Source: Paraburkholderia sp. FT54
GTDB lineage: Bacteria; Pseudomonadota; Gammaproteobacteria; Burkholderiales; Burkholderiaceae
Direction of reading: 5' to 3'
DNA: 64,000 bases
NCBI RefSeq assembly: GCF_031585635.1
Contig: NZ_CP134196.1
Coordinates: 2,790,001-2,854,000, forward strand
This document shows, in pieces, positions 33,001 to 42,300 of the stretch. Position 1 is the stretch's first letter; each line of letters opens with the position of its first letter. Both the position numbers and the translations under genes were made by a program. The notes under the pieces are model-generated. The model saw nothing but the letters and a program-made list of their open reading frames with translations, had not been told where the DNA came from and did no database searches.

Positions 33001-33153
33001 TGATTCCCCGCGTCGAGCGCATCTTCTTATTGAGGGCTTCGAGTATGAAGAGACGCTGAAGCGCAGGGAATGGGAGCAGTCTTAGATTAACGTCAGAAAT
33101 TTGTTGATTGACATGCACTGCGAATAAAATTCGTCATCCATCGACGTAGATGT

Positions 33154-33993
33154 TCAAACCTTGACCGCCCGCGCCGCATTTCGCCCACGCAGCCACTCGA
33201 GCGCCAGCAACAGGCTGGTGGAAAAAACAATCAGAATGGTTGCCAGCGCGGCGATGGTCGGGCTGATATTTTCGCGGATACCGGTGAACATCTGTCGGGG
33301 CAAGGTAGTTTGATCCGCGCCCGCGAGGAACAGGGTCACGACGACTTCGTCGAATGAAGTCGCGAAAGCGAACAGCGCACCCGAAATCACGCCCGGCGCG
33401 ATTACCGGCAATGTAATGCGGAAAAACGTCTTCACCGGATTCGCGCCTAGCGACAAACTCGCCCGAACCAGGTTGTAGTTGAAACCCTGCAACGTTGCCG
33501 CCACCGTCGTCACGACAAAGGGCACACCGAGCGACGCATGCGCGAGAATCAGGCCGATGTAGGTATTGGCCAAACCAAGCGGCGCAAAAAACAGGTACAT
33601 GCCGACGCCGACCACCACCACCGGCACGATCATCGGCGAGATCAGGACCGCCATGAGCAGCCCTTTGCCGCGAAAGTTCGCCTTGGTCAGTCCGATCGCC
33701 GCCAGCGTGCCGAGCACGGTTGCGACCACCGTTGCCGAGGGCGCGACGATAAAGCTATTCTTGGCGGCCATGCGCCATTCATCGGACGCGATCAGATTCT
33801 GATACCAGCGCAGCGACCAGCCCGGAATCGGATACACCAGAAACGTGCTCGACGAAAACGACAGCGGCACGATCGCCAGCACCGGCAAGATGAGATACAG
33901 CAGCGTGAGCACGGCCAACGCACGCAGCGCGAAATACCACACGCGCTCGACGAAAGACGTATGCGGCGCGAACAAAGGCTTGGCAAGTTTCAT
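33154..33993 (-). CDS. Polyamine-type ABC transporter permease (PotC-like)
   Basis: The ATG at 33991-33993 gives 279 residues (MKLAKPLFAPHTSFVERV); the frame upstream overlaps the other permease. Six hydrophobic segments and the EAA-loop region (RASLSLGANPVKTFFRITLP) identify a BPD_transp_1 permease. It pairs with the preceding permease 14 bp upstream. PotC-type permeases import spermidine, putrescine or related compounds. Confidence 0.92.
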   Translation of the reverse strand: MKLAKPLFAPHTSFVERVWYFALRALAVLTLLYLILPVLAIVPLSFSSSTFLVYPIPGWSLRWYQNLIASDEWRMAAKNSFIVAPSATVVATVLGTLAAIGLTKANFRGKGLLMAVLISPMIVPVVVVGVGMYLFFAPLGLANTYIGLILAHASLGVPFVVTTVAATLQGFNYNLVRASLSLGANPVKTFFRITLPVIAPGVISGALFAFATSFDEVVVTLFLAGADQTTLPRQMFTGIRENISPTIAALATILIVFSTSLLLALEWLRGRNAARAVKV

Positions 33994-34007
33994 CGCAATG
34001 ACTCCGT

Positions 34008-35285
34008 TCAGCCGAGGCTCAGTGACGAACGCGTGAAGCGCCCGTAAATGACGTACAGCACGAGCGTCGCGGCGAGCAGCAGACCGCCGAGCGCGCACGC
34101 CATGCCCCAATTGATCGTCACGTTGGTGAAATACGCGACGTAGTAGCTGACCATCTGATCGTTCGGACCGCCGAGCAAGGCCGGCGTGATGTAGTAGCCA
34201 ATCGCCAGAATGAACACCAGCAGTGCGCCCGCACCGATGCCCGGATAGGTCTGCGGCACGTACACGCGCCAGAACGCGGCGAACGGATGGCTGCCGAGCG
34301 AGACCGCGGCGCGCTGATAGGTGGGCGGGATCGACTTCATCACGCTATAGAGCGGCAGAATCATGAACGGCAGCAGAATGTGCGTCATCGAAATGTAGAC
34401 GCCGGTGCGGTTGAACAGCAGCGACAGTGGATCGTGCAACAGCCCGCTGCCTATCAGCGCCTTGTTCACCAGCCCTTCGCTTTGCAGAATCACGATCCAC
34501 GCCGCGACGCGCACGAGGATCGAGGTCCAGAACGGAATCAGCACGAGAATCATCACCAGATTCGCGCGACGTTCGGACAGTGTCGAAATCCAGTAGGCGA
34601 GCGGATAGCCGAGCAATAGCGCGAAGAACGTCACCGCCGCGCCGATCACGAAGGTGCGGCTGAACACGGCGAGATAAATCTGTTGATCCGGATCGGTCGG
34701 AATGATGTGGCCGAACGCGTCCTGTTTGTGGTCCAGCGAGGCCAGCAGATAAAACGGTGAATACTTGCCGGAATTTTTCGCAATGGCTTGCCAGTACGCG
34801 ACGTCGTTCCAGCGTTCGTCCAGTTCGACGAATTTCGCATGAACCTGCGCGGGTGTCAGTTGCAAGGGCTTGCTGTTGTCGTCGACGAACGGCATGGCAC
34901 GCGCGGACTTGGCGACCAGCGAACGGTAACCGGGAATCTCGACGTTCAGGCGTCGCGCGAGTGCGCCCAATCCGTCGCTGTCGGCGATGGCGGCGAGATC
35001 GACAGCCAGCGCGGTATAGGCGGTATCCGGCGGCGGCGTCTTGCGATCCCACGCGCTCAGCGACGCCAGTGTATGGGGCAGCGCGTTGACGACTTCGGGA
35101 TTTTGCGCGGCGCGCGTGAGCAGCGCGCCGATCGGCACGACAAAAATCAGCAGCAGAAAAATCGCGAGCGGCGCGATCAGCAGCAGGGCCATGGCCCGCT
35201 TTCTTGATTCGGCAGCCTTCAGCTCGCGCTTGAGTCGGCCACTTGATTCAGGCGTCGAATCGGCAGCGATGGTCATCGTAGTCAC
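34008..35285 (-). CDS. Polyamine-type ABC transporter permease (PotB-like), long form
   Basis: The GTG at 35285 lies five bases after GGAG; ATG 35276 is the alternative. The 425-residue protein has one N-terminal helix and a large periplasmic insertion (about 60-210) before the permease core. The core carries the EAA loop AAVSLGSHPFAAFWRVYVPQTYPG. PotB relatives are usually about 280-300 residues, so the insertion is notable. It lies downstream of the binding-protein gene after a hairpin-rich gap. Confidence 0.9.
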   Translation of the reverse strand: MTTMTIAADSTPESSGRLKRELKAAESRKRAMALLLIAPLAIFLLLIFVVPIGALLTRAAQNPEVVNALPHTLASLSAWDRKTPPPDTAYTALAVDLAAIADSDGLGALARRLNVEIPGYRSLVAKSARAMPFVDDNSKPLQLTPAQVHAKFVELDERWNDVAYWQAIAKNSGKYSPFYLLASLDHKQDAFGHIIPTDPDQQIYLAVFSRTFVIGAAVTFFALLLGYPLAYWISTLSERRANLVMILVLIPFWTSILVRVAAWIVILQSEGLVNKALIGSGLLHDPLSLLFNRTGVYISMTHILLPFMILPLYSVMKSIPPTYQRAAVSLGSHPFAAFWRVYVPQTYPGIGAGALLVFILAIGYYITPALLGGPNDQMVSYYVAYFTNVTINWGMACALGGLLLAATLVLYVIYGRFTRSSLSLG

Positions 35286-35300
35286 ACCGTCTCCTTGACG

Positions 35301-35332
35301 ACCCGAGTCAGCGCTTCAGCGCTGACTCGGGT
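35301..35332 (-). promoter_or_regulatory. Strong 14-bp stem-loop between binding protein and permease genes
   Basis: ACCCGAGTCAGCGC and GCGCTGACTCGGGT pair perfectly around TTCA. There is no T-tract on the minus strand. It probably stabilises the upstream mRNA or attenuates the downstream permease genes. A second hairpin (GCGCGCAC 35346-35353 with GTGCGCGC 35367-35374) lies in the same gap. Confidence 0.75.
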
Positions 35333-35436
35333 CCCACGCATCACCGCGCGCACATCGCTACCGCACGTGCGCGCGTCATTTCGCATCCAGAGGGCGCGGC
35401 TTCCAATAACAGCCGCGCCATCCCGCACAACGCTAA

Positions 35437-36486
35437 CTACTTCGAAGCCCACGACGAAAACCGCTGCTCCAGTTCATCGCCATGGTCGGTCCAGAACGCC
35501 AGGTTCTGCAGCACCGCATTTTTCCCGTTAGCCGGCGAGTTCGGCAGATTCGCAAGCGTCTTCGGATCGAGCGCCTTGATCGCCGCCACATTCACCGGAC
35601 CGTACGCGATGTTGTGCGCGTAGTCCTGTTGTGGCTTCGACGAAATCGAATAGGCGATGTATTTCTCGGCCAACGCCTTGTTCGGCGTGCCCTTCGGAAT
35701 CGCCCAATAGTCGAGGTCGTAGATGCTGCCGTTCCACACCACCTTCAGGTTCTTGCCTTCCTTCTGCGCGGCGTCGATCCGGCCGTTGTACGCGGTGGAC
35801 ATCACCACGTCGCCCGCGACGAGGAATTGCGGCGGCTGCGCGCCCGCTTCCCACCACTGGATGTTCGGCTTCAGTTCGTCGAGCTTCTTGAACGCCCGGT
35901 CCTGGCCTTCCTTGGTGGCGAGCACCTTGTAGACGTCCTTCGGCGGCACGCCGTCGGCCATCAACGCGAATTCGAGGTTGTAGCGCGCGCCCTTGCGCAT
36001 TGCGCGCTTGCCCGGGATTTTCTTGACGTCCCAGAAATCGGCCCAGCCGGTCGGCGCCGTTTTCAGCTTGTCGGCGTTGTACGCAAGTGCCGTCGACCAC
36101 ACGAAGAAGCCCACGCCACAGGTTTGCGGCGCTTCGGGAATCAGATCCGACTTCTTGCCGATCTTCGACCAGTCGAGTTTCTCGTACAGCCCTTCATCAC
36201 AACCACGGCCGATATCGCCCGATTCGACTTCCACCACATCCCAGTTCACATGCTTGGCCTCGACCATCGCCTTCACTTTGGCCTGCTCGCCGTTGTATTC
36301 GACGGCGGTGACCTTGTTGCTGGACTCTTTTTCGAACGGCTGGTTGAATGCAACCTTTTGCGCGTCGCCATTCGCGCCGCCGAAATTGACAACCGTCAGT
36401 TCGGCTGCATTGACTTGCGCGGCGCCCAGCGCGAGCGCCACAGCACCGACAGCGATGGCGCAGCGCGATTTCCCGATCTTGCTCAT
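35437..36486 (-). CDS. Polyamine-type ABC transporter substrate-binding protein
   Basis: The ATG at 36484-36486 after GGAGAG gives 349 residues with a signal peptide ending AAQVNAAEL. PotD/PotF-family features are TVVNFGGANGDAQK, YNGEQAKVKAMVEA, WDVVEVESGDI and YDLDYWAIPKGTPNKALAEKY. It binds a small cationic or amine ligand in the periplasm. The exact ligand is not readable. The first 36 codons of the longer open frame have no signal-peptide character. Confidence 0.92.
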   Translation of the reverse strand: MSKIGKSRCAIAVGAVALALGAAQVNAAELTVVNFGGANGDAQKVAFNQPFEKESSNKVTAVEYNGEQAKVKAMVEAKHVNWDVVEVESGDIGRGCDEGLYEKLDWSKIGKKSDLIPEAPQTCGVGFFVWSTALAYNADKLKTAPTGWADFWDVKKIPGKRAMRKGARYNLEFALMADGVPPKDVYKVLATKEGQDRAFKKLDELKPNIQWWEAGAQPPQFLVAGDVVMSTAYNGRIDAAQKEGKNLKVVWNGSIYDLDYWAIPKGTPNKALAEKYIAYSISSKPQQDYAHNIAYGPVNVAAIKALDPKTLANLPNSPANGKNAVLQNLAFWTDHGDELEQRFSSWASK

Positions 36487-36594
36487 GGTGTGTTGCTCTC
36501 CTTTGGTGGTGTGCTTCAGGCTACGTAGTGCGACTTTGTTATGTGCTGCTTGATCCGACCTGCCTGCATTGAACACTTTCAGTGTTCGACACAT

Positions 36595-37692
36595 TCACGC
36601 CCCTGCAAAAACCCGCAGATGCTCGGGTGCGAACTCGAGTGCGACCGGCGCGCCGGGCGCGAAGGTGTCGAGCACGCCGGTGCCGAGCGGCACCTTCACG
36701 AAGCACTCGTCCTGTTGCGGCAGACCGCAACGCATGCGCACGTGGTCGCCGAAATAGATCAGCCCGCGCGCTTCACCGGCGAGCGCATTGGCGCCCGGCC
36801 GCGACGAGCCATTGGCCAGCTTCATGCGCTCGGGCCGGATGCACGCGACCGCCGGCGTGCCCGCCCGCGCGCCGCCGATATTGCGGCCGGTGAGGCGCGT
36901 GCCGTCGATCAGATGAAATTCGCAATACTCGCCGTCGACATTCGCGATCGTGCCGCGCAGCTTGTTGCTGTCGCCGATGAAGTTCGCCACGAACTCATTG
37001 CACGGCGATTCGTACAGACGATCCACGGTGTCGAGTTGCTGCACGATGCCTTTATCGAACACGGCAACACGATCGGACATGGTCAGCGCCTCGCCCTGAT
37101 CGTGCGTGACGTACACGAACGTAACGCCGAGTTTCTCGTGCAGTGATTTAAGTTCGTACTGCATGTGTTCGCGCAACTGTTTGTCCAGCGCGCCGAGCGG
37201 TTCGTCCATCAGCACGAGCTTCGGCTCGAACACCAGCGCACGGGCGAGCGCGATACGCTGCTGCTGGCCACCGGAAAGCTGCGCCGGATAGCGCTTCGCG
37301 AAGCTCTCCATGCGCACCATCTTGAGCGCGTTATGCGTGCGGTGCGCGCGCTCATCCGCCGAAATCTTGCGCACGGTCAGCGGATATGCGACGTTCTGCT
37401 CCACCGTCAGATGCGGGAACAGCGCGTAGTTCTGAAACACCATGCCGATGTTGCGCTTATGCGGCGGCACGGTATTGAGCAGCGTGCCATCCAGCCAGAT
37501 TTCGCCGCCCGTGGGAAATTCGAAACCCGCCAGCATCATCAGACAGGTGGTCTTGCCCGAACCGGACGGCCCGAGCAGCGTCAGGAATTCGCCCTGATAG
37601 ATATCCAGATCGAGCTGTTTGACGACCAGCGTTTCGCCGTCGTAGGTCTTGCGCACACCTCGAAAGCTGACGATCACGTCTTCGGTTTTCAT
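36595..37692 (-). CDS. Polyamine-type ABC transporter ATP-binding protein (PotA-like)
   Basis: The ATG at 37690-37692 gives 365 residues, MKTEDVIVSFRGVRKTYDGE. Walker A GPSGSGKTT, signature LSGGQQQRIALARAL, Walker B LVLMDEPLGALD and a C-terminal TOBE domain (about 280-360) are present. It is the first gene of ATPase-binding protein-permease-permease and faces a MocR regulator across a short operator region. Confidence 0.95.
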   Translation of the reverse strand: MKTEDVIVSFRGVRKTYDGETLVVKQLDLDIYQGEFLTLLGPSGSGKTTCLMMLAGFEFPTGGEIWLDGTLLNTVPPHKRNIGMVFQNYALFPHLTVEQNVAYPLTVRKISADERAHRTHNALKMVRMESFAKRYPAQLSGGQQQRIALARALVFEPKLVLMDEPLGALDKQLREHMQYELKSLHEKLGVTFVYVTHDQGEALTMSDRVAVFDKGIVQQLDTVDRLYESPCNEFVANFIGDSNKLRGTIANVDGEYCEFHLIDGTRLTGRNIGGARAGTPAVACIRPERMKLANGSSRPGANALAGEARGLIYFGDHVRMRCGLPQQDECFVKVPLGTGVLDTFAPGAPVALEFAPEHLRVFAGA

Positions 37693-37778
37693 CGTCCAAG
37701 TCTCCTCTGCTGTCCGGCTGGCTCCCCCTGCAAAGCAGCGGGATTGCATCAATTGCGTGGCTCACTATAGACCGTTAC

Positions 37779-37821
37779 GGTTCTACAATATGGAACCATT
37801 TCATTATTCCGGATAGAACCA
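37779..37821. promoter_or_regulatory. Putative MocR operator between the ABC operon and mocR
   Basis: GGTTC and GAACC flank a 9-bp centre at 37779-37797. A further GAACCA at 37816-37821 repeats GAACCA (37793-37798) 23 bp apart, about two helical turns. MocR/GabR-type regulators bind direct repeats with such spacing. The site overlaps the mocR start region and the potA-like promoter side. Confidence 0.55.
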
Positions 37822-37822
37822 C

Positions 37823-39370
37823 TTGGACACCGTGATTTTGTCGGATTGGCTCGCCGCGCGGCTCGACCGCGCGGCCGCCGAACCGGTCTACCGGCAGACG
37901 TTGCGGCTCATGCAGCAGGCCATTCTGACCGGCCAGCTGCCGCCGGGCACCAAGCTGCCCAGTTCGCGCACGCTCGCCGAAGACCTCGGCATTGCGCGCA
38001 ACACGGTGCTGCACGTCTACGACCAGTTGACCGCCGAAGGCTATGTGATCTCGACCACCGGCAGCGGCACCTATGTCGCCGACACGCGTCCGGACGCGGC
38101 CGCCGTGAACATGCGCAGGAAGCCGGCGGTGGCGAGCGTCGATAAAGAAGACAGTACGACCAGGGAAACTCCCAAGCCGCCAAAGCGCGATCTCGGCGAC
38201 CTGTCGACTCGCGGACGGCGTCTGATCGACAAAGCCGGCGTTTCCGCCAAACAGTGGGGCGCGTTCATGCCGGGCGTGCCCGACGTCGCGGAATTCCCGG
38301 CGCGCACGTGGAGCCGGCTGCAGGCGCGTTTGTGGAAGGAAGCCAATCCCGATCTGCTCACCTACGCGCCCGGCGGCGGCTACCGGCCGCTGCGGCGGGC
38401 GTTGTCGGATTACCTGCGCGTGGCGCGCTCGGTGAATTGCACGCCGGATCAGATCATCATCACCACGGGCATCCATCAGTCGATCGATCTCGCGGTGCGC
38501 CTGTTGACCGATGTCGGCGACCGCGCGTGGGTGGAAGAACCGTGCTATTGGGGCGCGCGCAGTGTGTTGCAGTCATCGGGGATTACCCTCGTGCCGGTGC
38601 CGGTGGACGACGAAGGCCTGAATCCGCGCGAACAGGATCTGCAGCAGCCGCCACGACTCGCGCTCGTCACGCCGTCGCACCAATATCCGCTCGGCATGGT
38701 GATGAGCCTCGCGCGCCGCCGCACGCTGCTCGAATACGCGCGCCAGCACAACGTGTGGATCATCGAGGACGACTACGACAGCGAGTTCCGCTATGGCAGC
38801 CGTCCGCTCGCCTCGCTGCAAGGACTCGACGACGCCGGCCAGGTGATCTACGTCGGCAGTTTGGGGAAGATGCTGTTTCCGGGCTTGCGGATCGGCTACA
38901 TGATCGCGCCGGAGCATCTGGTGGACACGTTCCGCACCGGCGTGGCCGAGTTGTACCGCGAAGGTCAATTGATGCAGCAGGCGGTGATGACCGACTTCAT
39001 CATGGACGGGCACCTCACGTCGCACGTCCGGCGCATGCGTGCGCTATACGGCGAACGCCGGCAGATTCTGATCGACGCCATCACCGCGCGTTTCGGCAGC
39101 GAACTGCCGGTGATGGGCGACGAGGCCGGCCTGCACCTGGTGCTCGGCCTGCCGGATCACGCCAACGATCGCGCGGTGACGGCCGCGGCTTATGACGCCG
39201 GCGTGATCGTGCGTCCGCTCGCGAGCTATTACAGCAGCGATACGCCCGCGCGGCGCGGACTGCTTCTTGGTTATGCGTGTGTGCCGAACGACAAGATCGG
39301 TCCCGCGTTCGACACGCTCGCGCGCGTAATCGAACAAACCGCCTTGAAGGCGCCGACGCGCGCCGCCTGA
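37823..39370 (+). CDS. MocR-family regulator (GntR HTH fused to aminotransferase fold)
   Basis: The frame opens with TTG at 37823; GTG at 37832 is the other plausible start, and the next ATG is deep in the domain. A winged helix (about 20-95) shows GTKLPSSRTLAEDLGIARNTVLHVYDQL and GSGTYV. A class-I aminotransferase-like domain (about 140-505) has the PLP lysine in YVGSLGKMLFPGLRIGY. MocR proteins sense PLP plus an amine or amino acid. Divergence from the ABC operon suggests it controls uptake of an amine. Confidence 0.93.
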   Translation: MDTVILSDWLAARLDRAAAEPVYRQTLRLMQQAILTGQLPPGTKLPSSRTLAEDLGIARNTVLHVYDQLTAEGYVISTTGSGTYVADTRPDAAAVNMRRKPAVASVDKEDSTTRETPKPPKRDLGDLSTRGRRLIDKAGVSAKQWGAFMPGVPDVAEFPARTWSRLQARLWKEANPDLLTYAPGGGYRPLRRALSDYLRVARSVNCTPDQIIITTGIHQSIDLAVRLLTDVGDRAWVEEPCYWGARSVLQSSGITLVPVPVDDEGLNPREQDLQQPPRLALVTPSHQYPLGMVMSLARRRTLLEYARQHNVWIIEDDYDSEFRYGSRPLASLQGLDDAGQVIYVGSLGKMLFPGLRIGYMIAPEHLVDTFRTGVAELYREGQLMQQAVMTDFIMDGHLTSHVRRMRALYGERRQILIDAITARFGSELPVMGDEAGLHLVLGLPDHANDRAVTAAAYDAGVIVRPLASYYSSDTPARRGLLLGYACVPNDKIGPAFDTLARVIEQTALKAPTRAA

Positions 39371-39378
39371 ACGCGCAC

Positions 39379-42300
39379 TCACTTCAAACCGAAGTCGACT
39401 CGCGTCGTCGCGCCCTTGTCCTTGATGCCGTCGGCGTTCAGCTTCGGCGCGACGATAAATACGCGGCTGCTGTCGATCTTGCCGTCCAGATACTGCTGCA
39501 CGCTCTGCGCCCGCTGTTGTGCGAGCTGGCGCAGGCTGGCATCGTCGATCGGTGCGTTGGCGGCGAGCGCGCTCTTCATTTCGTCGTCCGGCAAACTCTT
39601 GGTCAAGCCGACAAAATTGCGCGGCTTCTTGAAGTCCGCCGACTTGTACGCCTTGCTCAGATACTTGTCGTACTCCTTCGGGTCGACGGTGACGGTCGAC
39701 AGATCGACACTCTCGCCGTTACCCACCACGTCCTTGATCTTCTGCTGCTTGACGAGGCGGTCCACGTAGCCGGTACGCAACGCGGGTTCGTCGACGGCCG
39801 GATCGACGCGGCCGATCAGATCCATGCGGATCGACGGTTTGTCGCTCAGCGCCTTCACGATCGTGTCGAGTTTCTGGGTGTCGGCGTCCGTGAGTTTCGC
39901 CGAGCCGGGTTCGAACTCGACATAGCCCAACTCCTCGCCACTGCCGCCGAACGCGTTGGCGATCAGCGAGAACGGCGCGGTCACCGCCTTCTGCAGCAGA
40001 TTGAGCACGGCATGCCAGATCAGGCCGCCAATACTGAACTCGGGATTCGACAGCGAGCCCGACACCGGCAGGTTCACGTCGATTTCGCCACGCGAGTTTT
40101 TCAACAACGAGATCGCGAGACGCACGGGTAGTTTGGTCGCCGTATCGTTGTCGACGTGATCGCCGAACGTGAGCTGGTCGATGAAAATGTGATTGTTCGC
40201 GTCCAGCTGGTCGTTCGCCAGCTTGTAGTGCAGATCGACGTTCAGCTTGCCCTTGGTGATCGGATAGCCGGCATATTTCGCCGAATACGGCGTGAGATTG
40301 GTCAGTTCGATATCGTGCGCGACCGCGGTCAGATCGAGCGCCGGCTTCGCAATCAGCGGATTGACGGTGCCGCGAATCGACAGCGGGCCATTGGCCGCCA
40401 GTTTCGCGGCGATGTCGACCGGCGCGGGCGTGGTCGACTGCGTGCCGAACGCGCCAACCGTGCCCTGAATGCCGACCAGGTTCGCCGTGAAATTCGGCTT
40501 GATGAAGTTGTCCGTGTACGTCACGCGGCCCTGTTGCAGCACCAGTTGACCGAAGTGCAGCTTGACCGGGCTTTGCGGCGGCGCGGCAGCCGTCACCGTG
40601 GCAGCCGACCCAGCCGACGAAGCCGGCGCAGACGCGGCCGCGACCGTCGACGCTGCTTGCGGCGTCAACGGCACCGGCTCAGCGCCGCTCTTGTCGCGCG
40701 TCAACGATTGCGCGGCGCCGCTTTCATGCGCGACGACGTCCTTGAGGTTGAGCTTGCCCTGCGCGTCGAGCAGCACGCGTCCGTAGAACTTCGTGAACGT
40801 GACGCGCCCCGCGTCGACCACCGTGCCGTGCTCATCGTAATCGGCTTTCAGGTTGGACAACGCAAGCGAGCCCCATCCCGCGAATGGATCGGAGGTCGCC
40901 TTGTCGAGCATGCGGACTTCGACCAGCGCCACGTCGCCGTGGTAGGTCGCTTTCAGCGACTTCGCCTGATTCACCGCGAGGTCGCCGCTCGCGTTGAGCA
41001 GCGCGCTCGCGATCACCGCATTCAGCTTGCTGCCGAAATACGGTTCGAAGGCCGCCGCGTCGAGCCGGTTGGCGTTGACCTTGACGGCCACCTTGAGCGG
41101 CGTTGCCGTGACATCGCCCTTGACGCCGAGTGTGCCCTTCTTGTTCAGTGTGGCCTGCAGATCGACCGGCAGCGCGCGGCTCAGGTCGTCGCTAATGTTC
41201 TGCACCTTCAGTTGCAGCGGCGCGATGTTCAGTTTCACCGGCTGCGGCGTGGTGTTGTCGGTGAAATTGGCGGTGGCGTCCTTGAGCGTCAGCTCGCCGA
41301 GCTTGTAGTGCCATGCGGGCCCTTCCGCCTGCGCCTTCTTGACCGCGTGGATCGCGGTGCGCCGCGACGCGGCTTCATGCTGGCCGGCAAGCGCGGCGAG
41401 GTTGATGCTGCCGTCTTTCAGACGCTGCGCGTCGACCGCGAGGCCGGTCGTGTCGACGCTGGCGATCTCCGCGGTGCGCGCCGCCACGTCCACCTGTTTG
41501 AGCTTCACGCTGCCTTGCGCGAGCGAGATCAGCGGATCCTTGCTGTCGCGCGTCGCGACTTTCAGCGATTGCAGGTCCAGTTGTGAATCGGTGACCATCA
41601 CCGCCACCGGCGACTTCGACCAGTTCGCGCCGATATTGGCGGTGGCGGAAAGCGCGCCGTCCGTGACCTGCGCGACGGTCGCGGTGTCGATATACGGTTG
41701 CAACAGCGGCAGCTTCAACGATTTCACATCCAGCTTCGCGCTCGCCGTCTTCGCCACGAGGCCGAACGCGCCGGCCACGCCGAGCGAGCCGCCGGCGTTC
41801 TTGAAATCGGTGTTCAGCGTGTAGTGCGCGGGCGTTGTGGCGAGTGTCGAGAAATCGGTCAACGTCACGGCCAGTTTTTGCAGGCCGACGTCGACGGGCC
41901 GCGAGGCGGCGTTGTCGTGGACGTTCACCGTGCCGTCATTGAGCACGAAGCGTTTGATCGACAGATCCAGCGGCGGCGCCGTCTTTTCGGTGGCGCTCGA
42001 ACCGGATGCCGCAAGCGGCGCGCTCGCGGCCGGTCGCGCCGCGGTCGCCCCGGATGCCGGCGCGGGCGCGAACATCTTCTCGACGCTCACCACACCGTCT
42101 TTATCGCGCGCGAGATTGGCAGTGGGCGCGTCGATGCGGATCTCTTCGAAGTGATAGAGGCTCTTCAACGGTTCGAGCGTCGCGACGGCTACATGCACCG
42201 CGCGCGCCGCGAAGAACGGCGCCTTGCTCTGGTCCTGCACGTCCACGTCGTTCATATCGACGGTGCCCGCCACGCGCAGCGAAGGCGCGTCGTTGGACAC

